Shown: positions 1 to 9,582, numbered from the stretch's first letter. The stretch: DNA of 64,000 nt from Actinokineospora inagensis DSM 44258 (GCF_000482865.1 NZ_AXWW01000006.1:124001-188000); one strand, 5' to 3'. Notes: generated by a model not told the origin, from the sequence alone. Translations and numbers: made by a program.

Positions 1-1
1 G

Positions 2-553
2 ATCCCCGAGGGCCTGGCCGCCCCGCTCGCGCAAGAGGCGGCGGCGCCCAAGGGAGCGGTCGGCTGGCTGTTGGCCGCGGACCCGATCGGTTTCATCATC
101 GGCACGTTCCTGCTGTCCCACTTCGTCCCCGACCGGCACCGGGTCAAGCTGATCGGGGTGCTGGCCACCGCGTCGGTCGGCGTGCTGGTGGCGTTCTTCG
201 CCAAACCCAGCCTGATCCTGGCGCTGGTCCTGCTCGCCCTGGCCGGAGCCGTTGGCGCGTACCAGATCACCGTGATGGCGGTCTTCAACTCCATCGTCCC
301 CAACGAGATCCGCGGCGGCGCGTTCGGCACCGCCCGCACCGGACTCCGCGTGTCCCAGGGCCTCGGCGTCGCACTGGGCGGTCTGGTCGCCGAACTGGTG
401 GGTTCGGCGATGAACGCGGTAGCCCTGGCCGGTTTGCTCGGCGTCCTCATCGCGGTACCGATGACCATGGTGTGGTCCCGCATCCACGAGGCACCCGAAC
501 AGGCGGGTTCGACAGTGCGGGATCCGGCCGGGCGCCGGGAGGAAGCCGCCTGA
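2..553 (+). CDS. MFS transporter, C-terminal part
   Basis: Only the last 183 codons are in the window; the reading frame is already open at base 2, so the 5' end is missing. The visible part has about four hydrophobic helices with the short charged loops typical of the C-terminal half of major facilitator superfamily exporters, including an arginine-rich loop (ENIRGG-like: NEIRGGAFGTARTG) followed by two last helices. It is probably a drug or siderophore exporter of the EntS-like 12-helix group, but the substrate cannot be told. It ends 13 bp before the methyltransferase start, so the two are likely co-transcribed. Confidence 0.8.
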   Translation: MPEGLAAPLAQEAAAPKGAVGWLLAADPIGFIIGTFLLSHFVPDRHRVKLIGVLATASVGVLVAFFAKPSLILALVLLALAGAVGAYQITVMAVFNSIVPNEIRGGAFGTARTGLRVSQGLGVALGGLVAELVGSAMNAVALAGLLGVLIAVPMTMVWSRIHEAPEQAGSTVRDPAGRREEAA

Positions 554-566
554 GTACCGTGGTCCG

Positions 567-1355
567 GTGATCACCCCCGAGCACGACCGGCTCCGCCGCA
601 CCTTCGGCGAGGACCCCGAGCTCTACCACCGCCGCCGCCCCGGCTACCCCCGGGCGATGTACGCGGACTTGGCCGTCGGCAAGGGAACCCGGGTACTGGA
701 GATCGGCTGCGGCACCGGTCAGGCCACGGTCGCGCTCGCCCGGTCGGGGTGCGTGGTCGTCGCCGTGGAGCTGAGCCCCGAGATGGCCGCGCACGCCACC
801 CGGAACCTGGCCGAGTTCCCGGACACCCTCGTCGTCACCGCGCCGTTCGAGGACTGGCCGCTCCCGGACGGCCGGTTCGACCTGGTCTTCTCGGCGACCG
901 CGTTCCACTGGGTCGACCCGGACATCCGGGTCGCGAAGTCCGCCGATGCCCTGCGCCCCGGCGGGCGGCTGGCCGTTGTGTCCACTTTCCACATCGCGGG
1001 CGGCAGCGACGCGTTCTTCGCCGAGGCGCAGACCTGTTACGAGCGTTGGGACCCGAGCACCCCACAGGGTCTACGCCTGTTGACGTCAGCCGGGATTCCC
1101 ACCGACTCCACGGAAATCGACGTCTCCGGTCGCTTCGGCCCGGTCGCCTTCCACCGCTACGAGTGGGACCAGACCTACACAACAGACGAGTACACCGACC
1201 TGCTGCTCACCTACTCCAACCACCGCGCGCTCCCGGAAACCGCGCGGCACGGCCTGATCGACGACATCGCCGACCTCGCCGACACGCGCCACGGCGGGCG
1301 GGTCACCAAGCGGTACCTGACCCAGCTCGCGGTGGCGGAGGTCAGTCCGCGCTGA
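567..1355 (+). CDS. Class I SAM-dependent methyltransferase
   Basis: A 262-residue cytosolic methyltransferase of the type 11/25 fold. The SAM-binding motif I is clear near residues 43-53 (VLEIGCGTGQAT), motif II acidic residue lies in VAVELSP, and the post-I region SATAFHWVDPD is the form seen in the Tam/UbiE-like group that acts on small carboxylic acids or metabolites. The start is GTG, 13 bp after the upstream MFS stop, which suggests one transcript. The last 14 bp overlap the 3' end of the convergent large regulator gene. The substrate is unknown; association with the exporter may indicate a resistance or secondary-metabolite role (inference). Confidence 0.85.
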   Translation: MITPEHDRLRRTFGEDPELYHRRRPGYPRAMYADLAVGKGTRVLEIGCGTGQATVALARSGCVVVAVELSPEMAAHATRNLAEFPDTLVVTAPFEDWPLPDGRFDLVFSATAFHWVDPDIRVAKSADALRPGGRLAVVSTFHIAGGSDAFFAEAQTCYERWDPSTPQGLRLLTSAGIPTDSTEIDVSGRFGPVAFHRYEWDQTYTTDEYTDLLLTYSNHRALPETARHGLIDDIADLADTRHGGRVTKRYLTQLAVAEVSPR

Positions 1356-4300
1356 AGGCCGCCAGCAGCGCGCGGACGTGGGCGCCCTCGGGGACGCCGA
1401 GTCGCTCGAAGACCGGGAGGGCTGAGCTCCAGTCGTCGACCGCGCCGTCGGAGTCGCCGCGGAGTTGGCGCAGGAGGGCGCGGACGTGTCGGGCGCGGGC
1501 GGCGGCGAGGGTTTGGCCGGTGCGGGTGGAGATCTCCAGACCGTTCTCGATGTGGTGTTCCGCGCCGTCCGGGTCGCCGCTGTCGAGGTGCGCGTGGGCG
1601 AGTTCGGTGAGGGCGCGCGCCTCCAGCAGGCGCATCCCGGTGTCGCGCATGAGGGACAGCGCGTTGGTGCCGTGCTCGATGGCGGCGCGCGGGTCGCCGG
1701 TGCGGCGGTACAGCGCGCACAGTCCGGTGAGGACGGACGCCTCGCCGTAGCCGAACCGGATCTCCCTGGCCAGGCCGAGTGCGCGCGTGTAGTGGGTGGC
1801 CGCCGAGGACCACTCGCCGGTGCGCTGCTGGATGGTGGCGAGGATGTCGAGCCCGCTGACCTCGTGCCTGCGCTCACCGAGTTGCCGCCCGGCCGCCATG
1901 GCCGTGCGGACCTGGGCGGCCGAGGTGGCGTAGTCCCCCGCGTCGCAACCGGTCTCGGCGAGGCAGATGAGCATGCTGACCTCACCGTGCCGGTAGCCGT
2001 ACCGGCGGCAGATCGCCATGCCCTCCCGGTACCGCTGGGCGGCCCGGGGCAGGTCCCCCATCGCCCACAGCGCGAGCCCGAGGCCCTGGCACGCGGCGGC
2101 CTGCACGTGCCGGTTGCCGATGCGGTTGCTCAGCTCCAGCGCCTCGGTGTGCCGTTCGATGGCCTCGTGCGGCTGGCCGAGCGACAGCGCGGTCCCGCCG
2201 AGGTAGTTGAGCGCGCCCGCCTCACCGAAGCGGTTCCCGATGACCCGGTTGAGGTCGAGCGCCTGCTCGTAGAACGCCGACGCCTGGGCCGGTTGTCCCA
2301 GTTGGGAATGCGCGCGGCCGAGGTTGTGCAGCGCGGCCGCCTCGACGATGCGGTTGCCGGTGGACTGGCTCAGCTCCAGCGCCCAGCGGTGGCTCTCGAT
2401 CGCGGCCGGGTAGTCGCTGAGGTTGGTGTGGATCAGGCCGAGCAGGTCGTGCACCGAGGCCTCGGCGTCCAGGTTCCGCGCGCCCCGCGCCGCCGCCAGC
2501 GCCGCCTGGCCGACGGCGAGGCCGTCCGCGCCGTGGCCCCGGTTCCAGAAGTACGGCCGCAGCGCCTCGGCGAACCGCCACGCGTACCGGTGCAGCCCGA
2601 GCCCCGACGCCGCCGTCGCCGCCGCGACCAGGTTGGCCCGTTCCGCGTCGAGCCAGGCGATGGCCTTCTCCGCCGAGCCGGGCTCGGGCAGCGACCCGAC
2701 CCGCCACAGGACCGCGCTGTGCGCCTCGATCTCGCGCAGGTAGTGGTCGAACAGCCCGACGACGGCGGCGACCCGGTCCGCGTCGGAGTCCTCGGTGTCG
2801 GCGCGGTCGAAGGCGTACTCGCGCAGCAGGTCGTGGAAGGTGTAGCGGCCGCGGGCGTGCTCGCGGATGAGGTTGCCGTGGTCGAGCACTCGCAGCAGCC
2901 GGGTGGCGTCGGCGAGCTGCTGACCGCTCAGCGCGGCGGCGCCCTCGGCGTCCAGGTCGGTGCCCGGGACGAGACCGATCAGCCGGAACAGCCTGCGCGC
3001 GGCCGGGACCAGCTTCTCGTAGGACAGGTCGAAGGCCGCGCGCACCGCGCCCGACTCGTCGCCCGCCACCGCCAGCCCGTTCATCCGGCCCCGCTCACGC
3101 AGCTCACGGTTGTAGTCGGCGATGCTGATCAGCGGCCGGATGGCCAGGTTCGCGCCCGCGATGCGCAGCGCCAGCGGCAGGTGCCCGCAGATCGCCGCCA
3201 TCTCGGCCGCCGCGTCCGGCTCGCGCCGCATCCGACCGACGCCGACCAGGCGACCAAGCAGGTCGACCGCCTCCCGCGGGGCCAGCACGTCCAGCGGCAC
3301 CTGGACCGCGCCGTCCTGCGCGGTGAGGCCGGTGAGCCGGTCGCGGCTGGTCACCAGCACGACGCAGCCGGTCGACCCGGGCAGCAGCGGCCGCACCTGC
3401 TCGGCGGTGGCGGCGTTGTCCAGCAGCACCAGCACCCGCTTGCCGGTCATCAGCGTCCGGTACAGGCCCGCCGCCTCGTCCGGGTCGATCGGCACCCGCT
3501 CCGGGGCGACGCCGAGCGCGTGCAGGAACCGGACCAGCACCTCCTGGGTGGTCAGCGGCACACCGGACGCGTAGCCGCGCAGGTTCACGCTGAGCTGGCC
3601 GTCCGGGAACCGGTCGCGCACCCGGTGCGCCCAGCGCAGCGCCAGCGCCGTCTTGCCGACACCAGCGGTGCCGGAGAGCACCGCGATCACCACCCCGGGG
3701 TTGCCGTCGACCTGGTCGAGCACCAGGTCCAGGTCGGCGAGCGGCTGCGCCCGGCCGACGAACCCCGGGGTCTCGGCGGGCAACTGGGCGGGCGGCCGCT
3801 GCGCGACCGGCTCGGGCGCGGTCGGAGGCGGCGGCCGGTCGCGCAGCACCCGCAGGTGCGCGTCCTGGATCTCGACGCCGGGCTCGACGCCCAGCTCCTC
3901 GTCCAGCCGGGCGCGGATGTCGGCGAACACGCGCAGCGCCTCGGCCTGCTCGCCGGTGCCCGCCAGGCCCAGCATCAGCCGGGCGTGCAGACCCTCGTGC
4001 AGCGGCTCCTCGTGCGCCAGCGCCCGGATGCCCGCCACCACCCTGGCGTGTCTGCCCAGCGACAGCGCGATGTCGGCGTGGCCGAGCGCCACCTCCCGGC
4101 GCCGCGCGGCCATCGCCACCGCCGCCGGGTGCTTGCGCAGCCGGGCGGGCAGGTCGGCCAGCACCGGGCCGCGCCAGCAGGCCAGCGCCTCGTCCAGCAG
4201 GTCGGCCGCCCGGTCCGGGTCGCTGCCGCGCACCGCGCGCGCCTCGCGAACCAGGTCCTCGAACCGCAGCGCGTCCACCTGCTCCGGTTTAACCGCCAAC

Positions 4301-4824
4301 CGGTAGCCCGCCGGGGTCGCGGCGATCACGCCCGCGTTGCGCTTGCCCGCGGCCACCAGCGCCCGCCGGAGCCGCGACGCGTAGGTGTGGATGAGGCCGA
4401 GGCAGCTCTCCGGCGGGTCGTCGCCCCACAGCACGTCGACGATCTCGTCCCGGCCGACCGGCCGGTTCGGGTGCAGCGCCAGCAACGCCAGCAGCGACCG
4501 CTGCTTCAGCGCGCCGACCGGGACCTCCCGCTCGCCCTGCGCCACGGTGAACGTGCCGAGCACCCCCAGGTCCAAGTGCGTCGAGCGGGGTGGCCGGGTC
4601 GGGCCCGGGTCCGTGCCGTCGGTCAACACCGCCGGGTCGACCCCGAGCGCCTCGGCCAACCGGCGGACCGACCCGGCGCGCGGCATCCCGACCTCACCGC
4701 GCTCGATGTAGCGCAGCGCGCGCACACTGACCCCGGAGCGCTCGGCGAGCTGCTGCTGGGTGAGACCGACCCGGGTGCGGTGGGTGCGCAGCAACGCACC
4801 GAACACGCCGGGCGGGTCGGCCAT
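1342..4824 (-). CDS. XRE/SARP-type regulator with NB-ARC ATPase and TPR repeats
   Basis: A 1160-residue AfsR-class regulator. Domains in order: an N-terminal XRE helix-turn-helix (about 7-65, LTQQQLAERSGVSVRALRYI); an OmpR-like winged helix (about 80-165, LDLGVLGTFTVAQG, with SLLALLALHPNRPV); a bacterial transcriptional activation domain (about 170-325); an NB-ARC ATPase with Walker A TAGVGKTALAL near residue 385 and a kinase-2-like VLVLLDNAA; and many TPR repeats from about 700 to the end. AfsR/SARP proteins activate secondary-metabolite clusters, with the NB-ARC/TPR part sensing signals. The extra XRE domain gives it two DNA-binding modules. It is transcribed divergently from the phospholipase gene and has 14 bp of 3' overlap with the methyltransferase. 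Confidence 0.93.
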   Translation of the reverse strand: MADPPGVFGALLRTHRTRVGLTQQQLAERSGVSVRALRYIERGEVGMPRAGSVRRLAEALGVDPAVLTDGTDPGPTRPPRSTHLDLGVLGTFTVAQGEREVPVGALKQRSLLALLALHPNRPVGRDEIVDVLWGDDPPESCLGLIHTYASRLRRALVAAGKRNAGVIAATPAGYRLAVKPEQVDALRFEDLVREARAVRGSDPDRAADLLDEALACWRGPVLADLPARLRKHPAAVAMAARRREVALGHADIALSLGRHARVVAGIRALAHEEPLHEGLHARLMLGLAGTGEQAEALRVFADIRARLDEELGVEPGVEIQDAHLRVLRDRPPPPTAPEPVAQRPPAQLPAETPGFVGRAQPLADLDLVLDQVDGNPGVVIAVLSGTAGVGKTALALRWAHRVRDRFPDGQLSVNLRGYASGVPLTTQEVLVRFLHALGVAPERVPIDPDEAAGLYRTLMTGKRVLVLLDNAATAEQVRPLLPGSTGCVVLVTSRDRLTGLTAQDGAVQVPLDVLAPREAVDLLGRLVGVGRMRREPDAAAEMAAICGHLPLALRIAGANLAIRPLISIADYNRELRERGRMNGLAVAGDESGAVRAAFDLSYEKLVPAARRLFRLIGLVPGTDLDAEGAAALSGQQLADATRLLRVLDHGNLIREHARGRYTFHDLLREYAFDRADTEDSDADRVAAVVGLFDHYLREIEAHSAVLWRVGSLPEPGSAEKAIAWLDAERANLVAAATAASGLGLHRYAWRFAEALRPYFWNRGHGADGLAVGQAALAAARGARNLDAEASVHDLLGLIHTNLSDYPAAIESHRWALELSQSTGNRIVEAAALHNLGRAHSQLGQPAQASAFYEQALDLNRVIGNRFGEAGALNYLGGTALSLGQPHEAIERHTEALELSNRIGNRHVQAAACQGLGLALWAMGDLPRAAQRYREGMAICRRYGYRHGEVSMLICLAETGCDAGDYATSAAQVRTAMAAGRQLGERRHEVSGLDILATIQQRTGEWSSAATHYTRALGLAREIRFGYGEASVLTGLCALYRRTGDPRAAIEHGTNALSLMRDTGMRLLEARALTELAHAHLDSGDPDGAEHHIENGLEISTRTGQTLAAARARHVRALLRQLRGDSDGAVDDWSSALPVFERLGVPEGAHVRALLAAFSAD

Positions 4825-5187
4825 TCTTCCCCCTCGTCAGGATCCGGTGCCCCGGATGCGGAAAAGTTGCCGCCGGTCGGGCAAAAGACTTGCCGGTTGC
4901 CCATCGTAGTGCATCAACTACCCCGATCCCCCCTGGTCGACGGCACTGTTGCCGGTCCGGTCGGGGTCAGTTCGCGGTACAGGCAGGATGCCAGGAGACC
5001 CCCGTAGCGTGTGGAGTCGGGGGACCGGGGGTCCGCGGGGGGACCACTCGTGGCGCGGCGTCCTGGGGGTGCGCCGTGCCACGGCCCGGTCCGGCCCCCT
5101 AGCGCCTTTCCGCCGCCCCGGTCCGCGGTCCGCCGGTAGCCTCCCACGGGTGGGAGAGCACACAAGCGGTACCGCGGCGACCGGCCG
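4825..5187. promoter_or_regulatory. Divergent promoter region between the SARP regulator and the PLA2-fusion gene
   Basis: A 363-bp gap with no convincing gene. It must hold the start signals of both flanking genes, which run apart. A short perfect hairpin (5141-5156, CTCCCACGGGTGGGAG) lies about 30 bp before the phospholipase start and could be an operator or leader structure. No clear -35/-10 pair stands out. Confidence 0.4.
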
Positions 5188-7416
5188 GTGACCCGGACCA
5201 TGACGGCGACCACCATTCCCGCGCCCCGGATCAGCGACGACCGGGTCGACCCGGTCGACACAGCCCCGCGCGTACGGCTGCACCGGCGGGTCGGCTGGCT
5301 GCTGCTGGTGGTGCTGGTGGCGGGCGGGTTCGGCGTGGTCGCCTCGCGCGCACCGACCGAGCCGACGCACCCGCCGACCGGTGACGTCGCGAGGGCCGCC
5401 GCCGCGCTGGACGCCCTGGTGCACCCCGGTTCCGGCCGGGACCCGATCCCGCTGCTGCCCGCCGACTTCACCCGGATCAGCGGCGTCACCCCCGGTCACC
5501 TGGTCGACCCGGACGGGGTGCGCCGCGCCGTGCACACCGACGGCGGCTGCTCGACCCCGTGGGGCGACGACAACACCCGGTGGGACTTCTCGGTCGGCTG
5601 CAAGGCCCACGACCTGGGGTACGACCTGCTCCGGTACGCCTCGACCAAGGGCCAGCCGCTGGGCCCGGAAGTGCGGCGGGCACTGGACAACCGGCTGACC
5701 TACGACATGCACCACCAGTGCGAGCTGAACCCGCGCGGCTCGGCGGGCACCTGCCAACTGACCGCGTCGCTGTACGCGGCGGGGCTGGTGGCGAACTCGT
5801 GGCACCAGCGGTGGGGTCCGCCACGGCCGGAACCGATCGGCACCTGGGCGGTGGCGCTGCTGGCGGTGGCCGCGCTGCTCGCGGTCCGGGTACCCGCGTT
5901 CGCCCGTCGCCGCACCGGGGTCCCGCGCGGGGCGGTGCCCGTCGGCCCGCGCGCCTGCGACCGGGCGGCGTACCTGGGGCTGCTGCGGGTGGTGAGCCTG
6001 TCCGGGATCGTGCTCGTCGAGTCGGTGCTGGCGTTCGCCCCGCTGCTGGGGGTGCGGACCGCCGCGCTGTGGCCGCTCACCTGGCTGCTGCAACTGGTGC
6101 CGCTGTTCTTCTTCGCGGGCGGCGACTCGAACCTGCTGGCCTGGCGGGCCGCGCCGGCCGACGGCAGCGGCTACGGCGGGTACCTGGCGAGCCGGGTGTG
6201 CTGGCTGATCCGGCCGGTGCTGGCGTTCGTCACCGCCTGGCTGGTGGTGCCGCTGTCGCTCGACCTGCTCAACACCTCCGACGCCGCGGTCGACGCGTTC
6301 ACCCGGCTGATCACCCAGCCGCTGTGGCTGCTCGGCCTGTACCTGCTGGTGGTCGGCGCGACACCGGGCCTGTACTGGCTGCACCGCAAGGCCCCGATCG
6401 GGACGCCGGTCGCGCTGGCCGCGGTGGTCACCGGTCTCGGTCTGTTCTGCACTGGCACCATTGCGGCCTACGCGGGCGGCATCGTGCTCGCCGCGCTGTT
6501 CGGGCACCTGTCCTTCCACTACGCGGACGGGAGTTTCGACCGCCTCCCCCGCCGCGCGCTGACCGCCGTCGCCGCCGGGGCGCTGACCTGCCTGCTGCTG
6601 TTGACGACGGTGGGCGGGCACACGAAGGACCTGGTCGCCGAACCCGCGGGCACCGCCAGCTTCGTCCCGTCCGCCCTGGCCGTCCTGCTGCTCGGACTGA
6701 TCCAGGTGTGCCTGGTGGTGGGACCGCGGCCCGAGCGGGTCAACGCCATCGCGCACGGCGCCGCCGCCACCGCGGTCCGGCGGCTGCGCGGGGCGCCGAT
6801 GACGGTCTACCTGGTCTACCTGTGCGCGATGCTGCTGCTGGCGGGCCTGATCGGCACGGTCACCAGCACCGGGCTGCCCGCCACCGTCATCGGCTGGCTG
6901 ACCACGCCGCGCACCCTGGTCGCCCTGGTCCTGCTCGGGGTGCCGACGGCGCTGGCGTTCCTGCTGTTCGAGCGGCGCGGCACCCTCGGCCCCGGCCTGC
7001 TGCGGCCACACGAGCCGCACGACCGGCCGGGCGCCCGCTGGGACGCGCTCGCCGCCGCCCTGGGCACCGGCTACGGCGCGCTCGGCATCATCGGGTTCGC
7101 GCTCAGCGGCCTCACCGGCGCGCACCACGGCCCGGTGCTGCTCGGCGTCCCGGTCGACCCGATGGCCAGCATCGTGCACCTGCTGCTGGGCTGGTACCTG
7201 CTGCACGCGGTCCGGATCGGCTCGACGGCGACCCCGTGGCCGTGGTTGCTGACCGCGCTCGCCCTCGTGCCGCCGATGTCGTCGGCCACCGGTCCCGCCG
7301 TGCTCGTCTACGCGGCGAGCATGGCCGTCGCGGTGGCGGCGGCGGGACTGTGCGCGGTTTCCCGCTTCACCCGCAGGTCACGTCCGGCGGCCCCAGCGGC
7401 GACAGTGACCCGATAG
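5188..7416 (+). CDS. Phospholipase A2 fused to a degenerate acyltransferase-3-like membrane domain
   Basis: A 742-residue membrane protein (GTG start; an in-frame ATG at 5200 is an alternative). One helix near residues 32-52 is followed by an extracytoplasmic prokaryotic phospholipase A2 domain: WDFSVGCKAHDLGYD carries the catalytic His141-Asp142 pair, DNRLTYDMHHQC the second conserved segment, and four cysteines can form the usual two disulfides. From about residue 215 the protein has roughly a dozen helices resembling actinobacterial acyltransferase-3 proteins (LTWLLQLVPLFFFAGGDSN, MTVYLVYLCAMLLL, a final DUF4383-like GVPVDPMASIVHLLLGW). The positions that are normally His in that family read Glu (LVES) and Tyr (YLVY), so acyl transfer is doubtful. 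Likely role: membrane-bound lipid remodelling or attack (inference). Confidence 0.8.
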   Translation: MTRTMTATTIPAPRISDDRVDPVDTAPRVRLHRRVGWLLLVVLVAGGFGVVASRAPTEPTHPPTGDVARAAAALDALVHPGSGRDPIPLLPADFTRISGVTPGHLVDPDGVRRAVHTDGGCSTPWGDDNTRWDFSVGCKAHDLGYDLLRYASTKGQPLGPEVRRALDNRLTYDMHHQCELNPRGSAGTCQLTASLYAAGLVANSWHQRWGPPRPEPIGTWAVALLAVAALLAVRVPAFARRRTGVPRGAVPVGPRACDRAAYLGLLRVVSLSGIVLVESVLAFAPLLGVRTAALWPLTWLLQLVPLFFFAGGDSNLLAWRAAPADGSGYGGYLASRVCWLIRPVLAFVTAWLVVPLSLDLLNTSDAAVDAFTRLITQPLWLLGLYLLVVGATPGLYWLHRKAPIGTPVALAAVVTGLGLFCTGTIAAYAGGIVLAALFGHLSFHYADGSFDRLPRRALTAVAAGALTCLLLLTTVGGHTKDLVAEPAGTASFVPSALAVLLLGLIQVCLVVGPRPERVNAIAHGAAATAVRRLRGAPMTVYLVYLCAMLLLAGLIGTVTSTGLPATVIGWLTTPRTLVALVLLGVPTALAFLLFERRGTLGPGLLRPHEPHDRPGARWDALAAALGTGYGALGIIGFALSGLTGAHHGPVLLGVPVDPMASIVHLLLGWYLLHAVRIGSTATPWPWLLTALALVPPMSSATGPAVLVYAASMAVAVAAAGLCAVSRFTRRSRPAAPAATVTR

Positions 7417-7593
7417 GGGTTGGATCAAGCTCCGGGACGCGTGCCGTGACAAGGGTCGCGCGGCGGTGTGCCACGCTACGGGACAACCCCGGACCGGCCG
7501 CGCACGTCTTCCACTCCACAGGCGGCCGGGCGCGCGCGGGGTGGGTAGCACTCACACGGAGCCCGGCAGGGACGCCGACAGGGAGGAGCGGGC

Positions 7594-9456
7594 GTGGAGT
7601 ACCGGCCACCGAGGCCAGGCGATCGCGCGGGAGCGGGCGGTCGACCGGCACCGCGCGAGACCCCCGGCGGCGCCCAGGTCCCCGGCAGGCGGATGCCGCC
7701 CGGCGAGCGGCGCCCGGACCAGCCACGCACGCAACGCCCCGTCGACGGCGCCGGTCGCGGCACCCCCCGCGGTGGCACCGGTCGCGACAGCGCGAGCCGC
7801 GGGTACCGGCCGGAGCGCACCCCGGCCCGGCGCCCGGAGCCGCGCACCGGTCGACCGGAGTCCGCCCGGTCGGGAACGGCTGGGGCCGCGGCTGATGTGC
7901 GTACGGCGACCAGGGTGGAGTCCGCACGGACCGGGTCGGCGCGCGGGAGCGAACAGCGACCGGCCGCGGGCACCGAGCGGATCAGGTCGCGCGAGCGGGA
8001 GCAGCGCCCGGTGCGGTCCGGGTTGATCGCCGGTCGGGTGCTCGTCGCGCTGCTCTCGGCCCTGGTGCTGGCGGCCACCGGCTACTACTGGCGGGTGACC
8101 GACGCGTTCTCGGAGAACCTGACCACGGCCAACGTCGTGGAGGACACCGGCGAGAAGCCCGCCGACGGCGCGGTGGACATCCTGATGGTCGGCATGGACA
8201 GCCGCACCGACGCGCAGGGCAACCCGCTGTCGAAGGAGCAGTTGGCGGCGCTGTCCGCGGGCAAGGACGACGGCGAGATCAACACCGACACGCTGATCGT
8301 GATCCGCATCCCGAACGACGGCGGCAAGGCCGTCGGCATCTCGATCCCGCGCGACTCCTACGTGGACATCCCGGGCTACGGCAAACACAAGATCAACTCG
8401 GCGTACGGCCGGGCCAAGCTCGCCTCGATGGCGCAACTGCGCAAGCAGGGCGTCAACGACTCGCGCGAGCTGGAGGTCAAGTCGAACGAGGCGGGCGCCA
8501 AGAGCCTGATCGCCACCATCAACAAGCTCACCGGCGCCACCATCGACCACTACGCCGAGGTCAACCTGCTCGGCTTCTACGACATCACCAACGCCATCGG
8601 CGGCATCGACGTCTGCATCAACAAGGCGACCAAAGACGGCTACTCGGGCGCCAACTTCCAGGCGGGCCCGCAGAACCTGTCCGGGGCGGCGGCGCTGGCG
8701 TTCGTCCGGCAGCGGCACGGCCTGCCCAACGGCGACATCGACCGGATCCGCCGCCAGCAGGTGTTCATGAGCGGCATGGCGAAGAAGGTCGTCTCCGGCG
8801 ACGTGCTGGCGCCCGGTTCGCAGATGCTGGGCAAGCTGCAGGACGCGATCGCCAAGTCGGTGGTGCTCGACCGCAACTGGGACATCATGCGGTTCGCCCA
8901 GCAGATGCTGTCGGTGACCGGCGGCAACGTGGCGTTCCAGACCATCCCGTTCGGCTCGCTGGACCTGGACACGCCCAGCGACGGTTCGGCGGTCGAGGTC
9001 GACCCGAGCGCGGTCAAGCAGTTCGTCACCGGCCTGCTCGGCGGTGGCGGCGCCCCGGCACCGACCAGCGGCGCGACGACCCCGCCGGACACCCCGGCGA
9101 CCAAGCCGACGGTGACGGTGCTCAACGGGTCCGGCCGCACCGGCCTGGCCGCCGAGGTCGCGAGCACCCTGTCCGACCACGGTTTCAAGACCGGCGAGAC
9201 GGGCAACGCGACCACCCGCGCCAAGTCGGTGATCCGCAACGCCAAGGGCGAGGACGCCAACGGCCAGGCCGTCGCCGACGCCCTCGGCGGCAAGATCACC
9301 GCGGAGCCGGACGCGAACCTGGCCAAGGGCAAGGTGACCGTGCTCATCGGCAAGGACTACACGACCACCTCGGGCGGCACCCGGCTCGCCGGTCCGCCGA
9401 TGATCGCGCTGGACGCCCGGCAGCAGCAGCCATCGGGTCCGGAATGCGTGAACTGA
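7594..9456 (+). CDS. LCP family cell-wall glycopolymer ligase with LytR_C domain
   Basis: A 620-residue LytR-CpsA-Psr protein. Start GTG at 7594 follows a GGAGGAG ribosome site. Residues 1-143 are a cytosolic, very Arg/Pro-rich disordered tail; a single helix spans about 144-167; the LCP catalytic domain follows with DILMVGMDSRTD, TDTLIVIRIP, the arginine-containing SIPRDSYVDIPG and HKINSAYG, and the late FVRQRHGLPNGDIDRIRRQQ motif. A C-terminal LytR_C domain (about 510-590) begins PTVTVLNGSGRTGLA. LCP enzymes transfer lipid-linked glycopolymers such as arabinogalactan or teichoic acid to peptidoglycan outside the membrane. The gene stands alone, 177 bp after the phospholipase gene. Confidence 0.95.
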   Translation: MEYRPPRPGDRAGAGGRPAPRETPGGAQVPGRRMPPGERRPDQPRTQRPVDGAGRGTPRGGTGRDSASRGYRPERTPARRPEPRTGRPESARSGTAGAAADVRTATRVESARTGSARGSEQRPAAGTERIRSREREQRPVRSGLIAGRVLVALLSALVLAATGYYWRVTDAFSENLTTANVVEDTGEKPADGAVDILMVGMDSRTDAQGNPLSKEQLAALSAGKDDGEINTDTLIVIRIPNDGGKAVGISIPRDSYVDIPGYGKHKINSAYGRAKLASMAQLRKQGVNDSRELEVKSNEAGAKSLIATINKLTGATIDHYAEVNLLGFYDITNAIGGIDVCINKATKDGYSGANFQAGPQNLSGAAALAFVRQRHGLPNGDIDRIRRQQVFMSGMAKKVVSGDVLAPGSQMLGKLQDAIAKSVVLDRNWDIMRFAQQMLSVTGGNVAFQTIPFGSLDLDTPSDGSAVEVDPSAVKQFVTGLLGGGGAPAPTSGATTPPDTPATKPTVTVLNGSGRTGLAAEVASTLSDHGFKTGETGNATTRAKSVIRNAKGEDANGQAVADALGGKITAEPDANLAKGKVTVLIGKDYTTTSGGTRLAGPPMIALDARQQQPSGPECVN

Positions 9457-9466
9457 GCGTTTGACG

Positions 9467-9481
9467 TTCATCCGATCGGAG
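9467..9481. promoter_or_regulatory. Shared 15-bp motif upstream of the XRE gene (TTCATCCGATCGGAG)
   Basis: This 15-mer contains the perfect palindrome TCCGATCGGA and lies just after TTGAC at 9461, about 115 bp before the XRE gene. A 14/15 match (TTCATTCGATCGGAG) occurs at 24601-24615 between clpS and pncB. It may be an operator or a conserved start-site region; the protein that binds is unknown. Confidence 0.35.
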
Positions 9482-9582
9482 CAACTTCGCCGGAACCCGC
9501 GTAAGCCCCGCGGCCCAGCTCGCTTCCTGTGGTGGAGGCGCCGGATCCGTGGCCGGTCGCCGTTCGACGAAGGGGCTGGACG

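Noticed and set aside
1465-5007. 1180-codon open frame on the plus strand opposite the SARP regulator
   Set aside because: It is antisense to a gene with clear domains; the translation is Arg/Gly/Val-rich without any motif. High GC makes stops rare in this frame.
4890-5102. Small plus-strand frames in the SARP-PLA2 gap
   Set aside because: No ribosome site and Cys/Gly/Arg-rich translations without family features.
4918-7206. 762-codon minus-strand frame opposite the PLA2 fusion
   Set aside because: Low-complexity Gln/Arg/Gly translation, no domain, and the opposite strand has a convincing protein.
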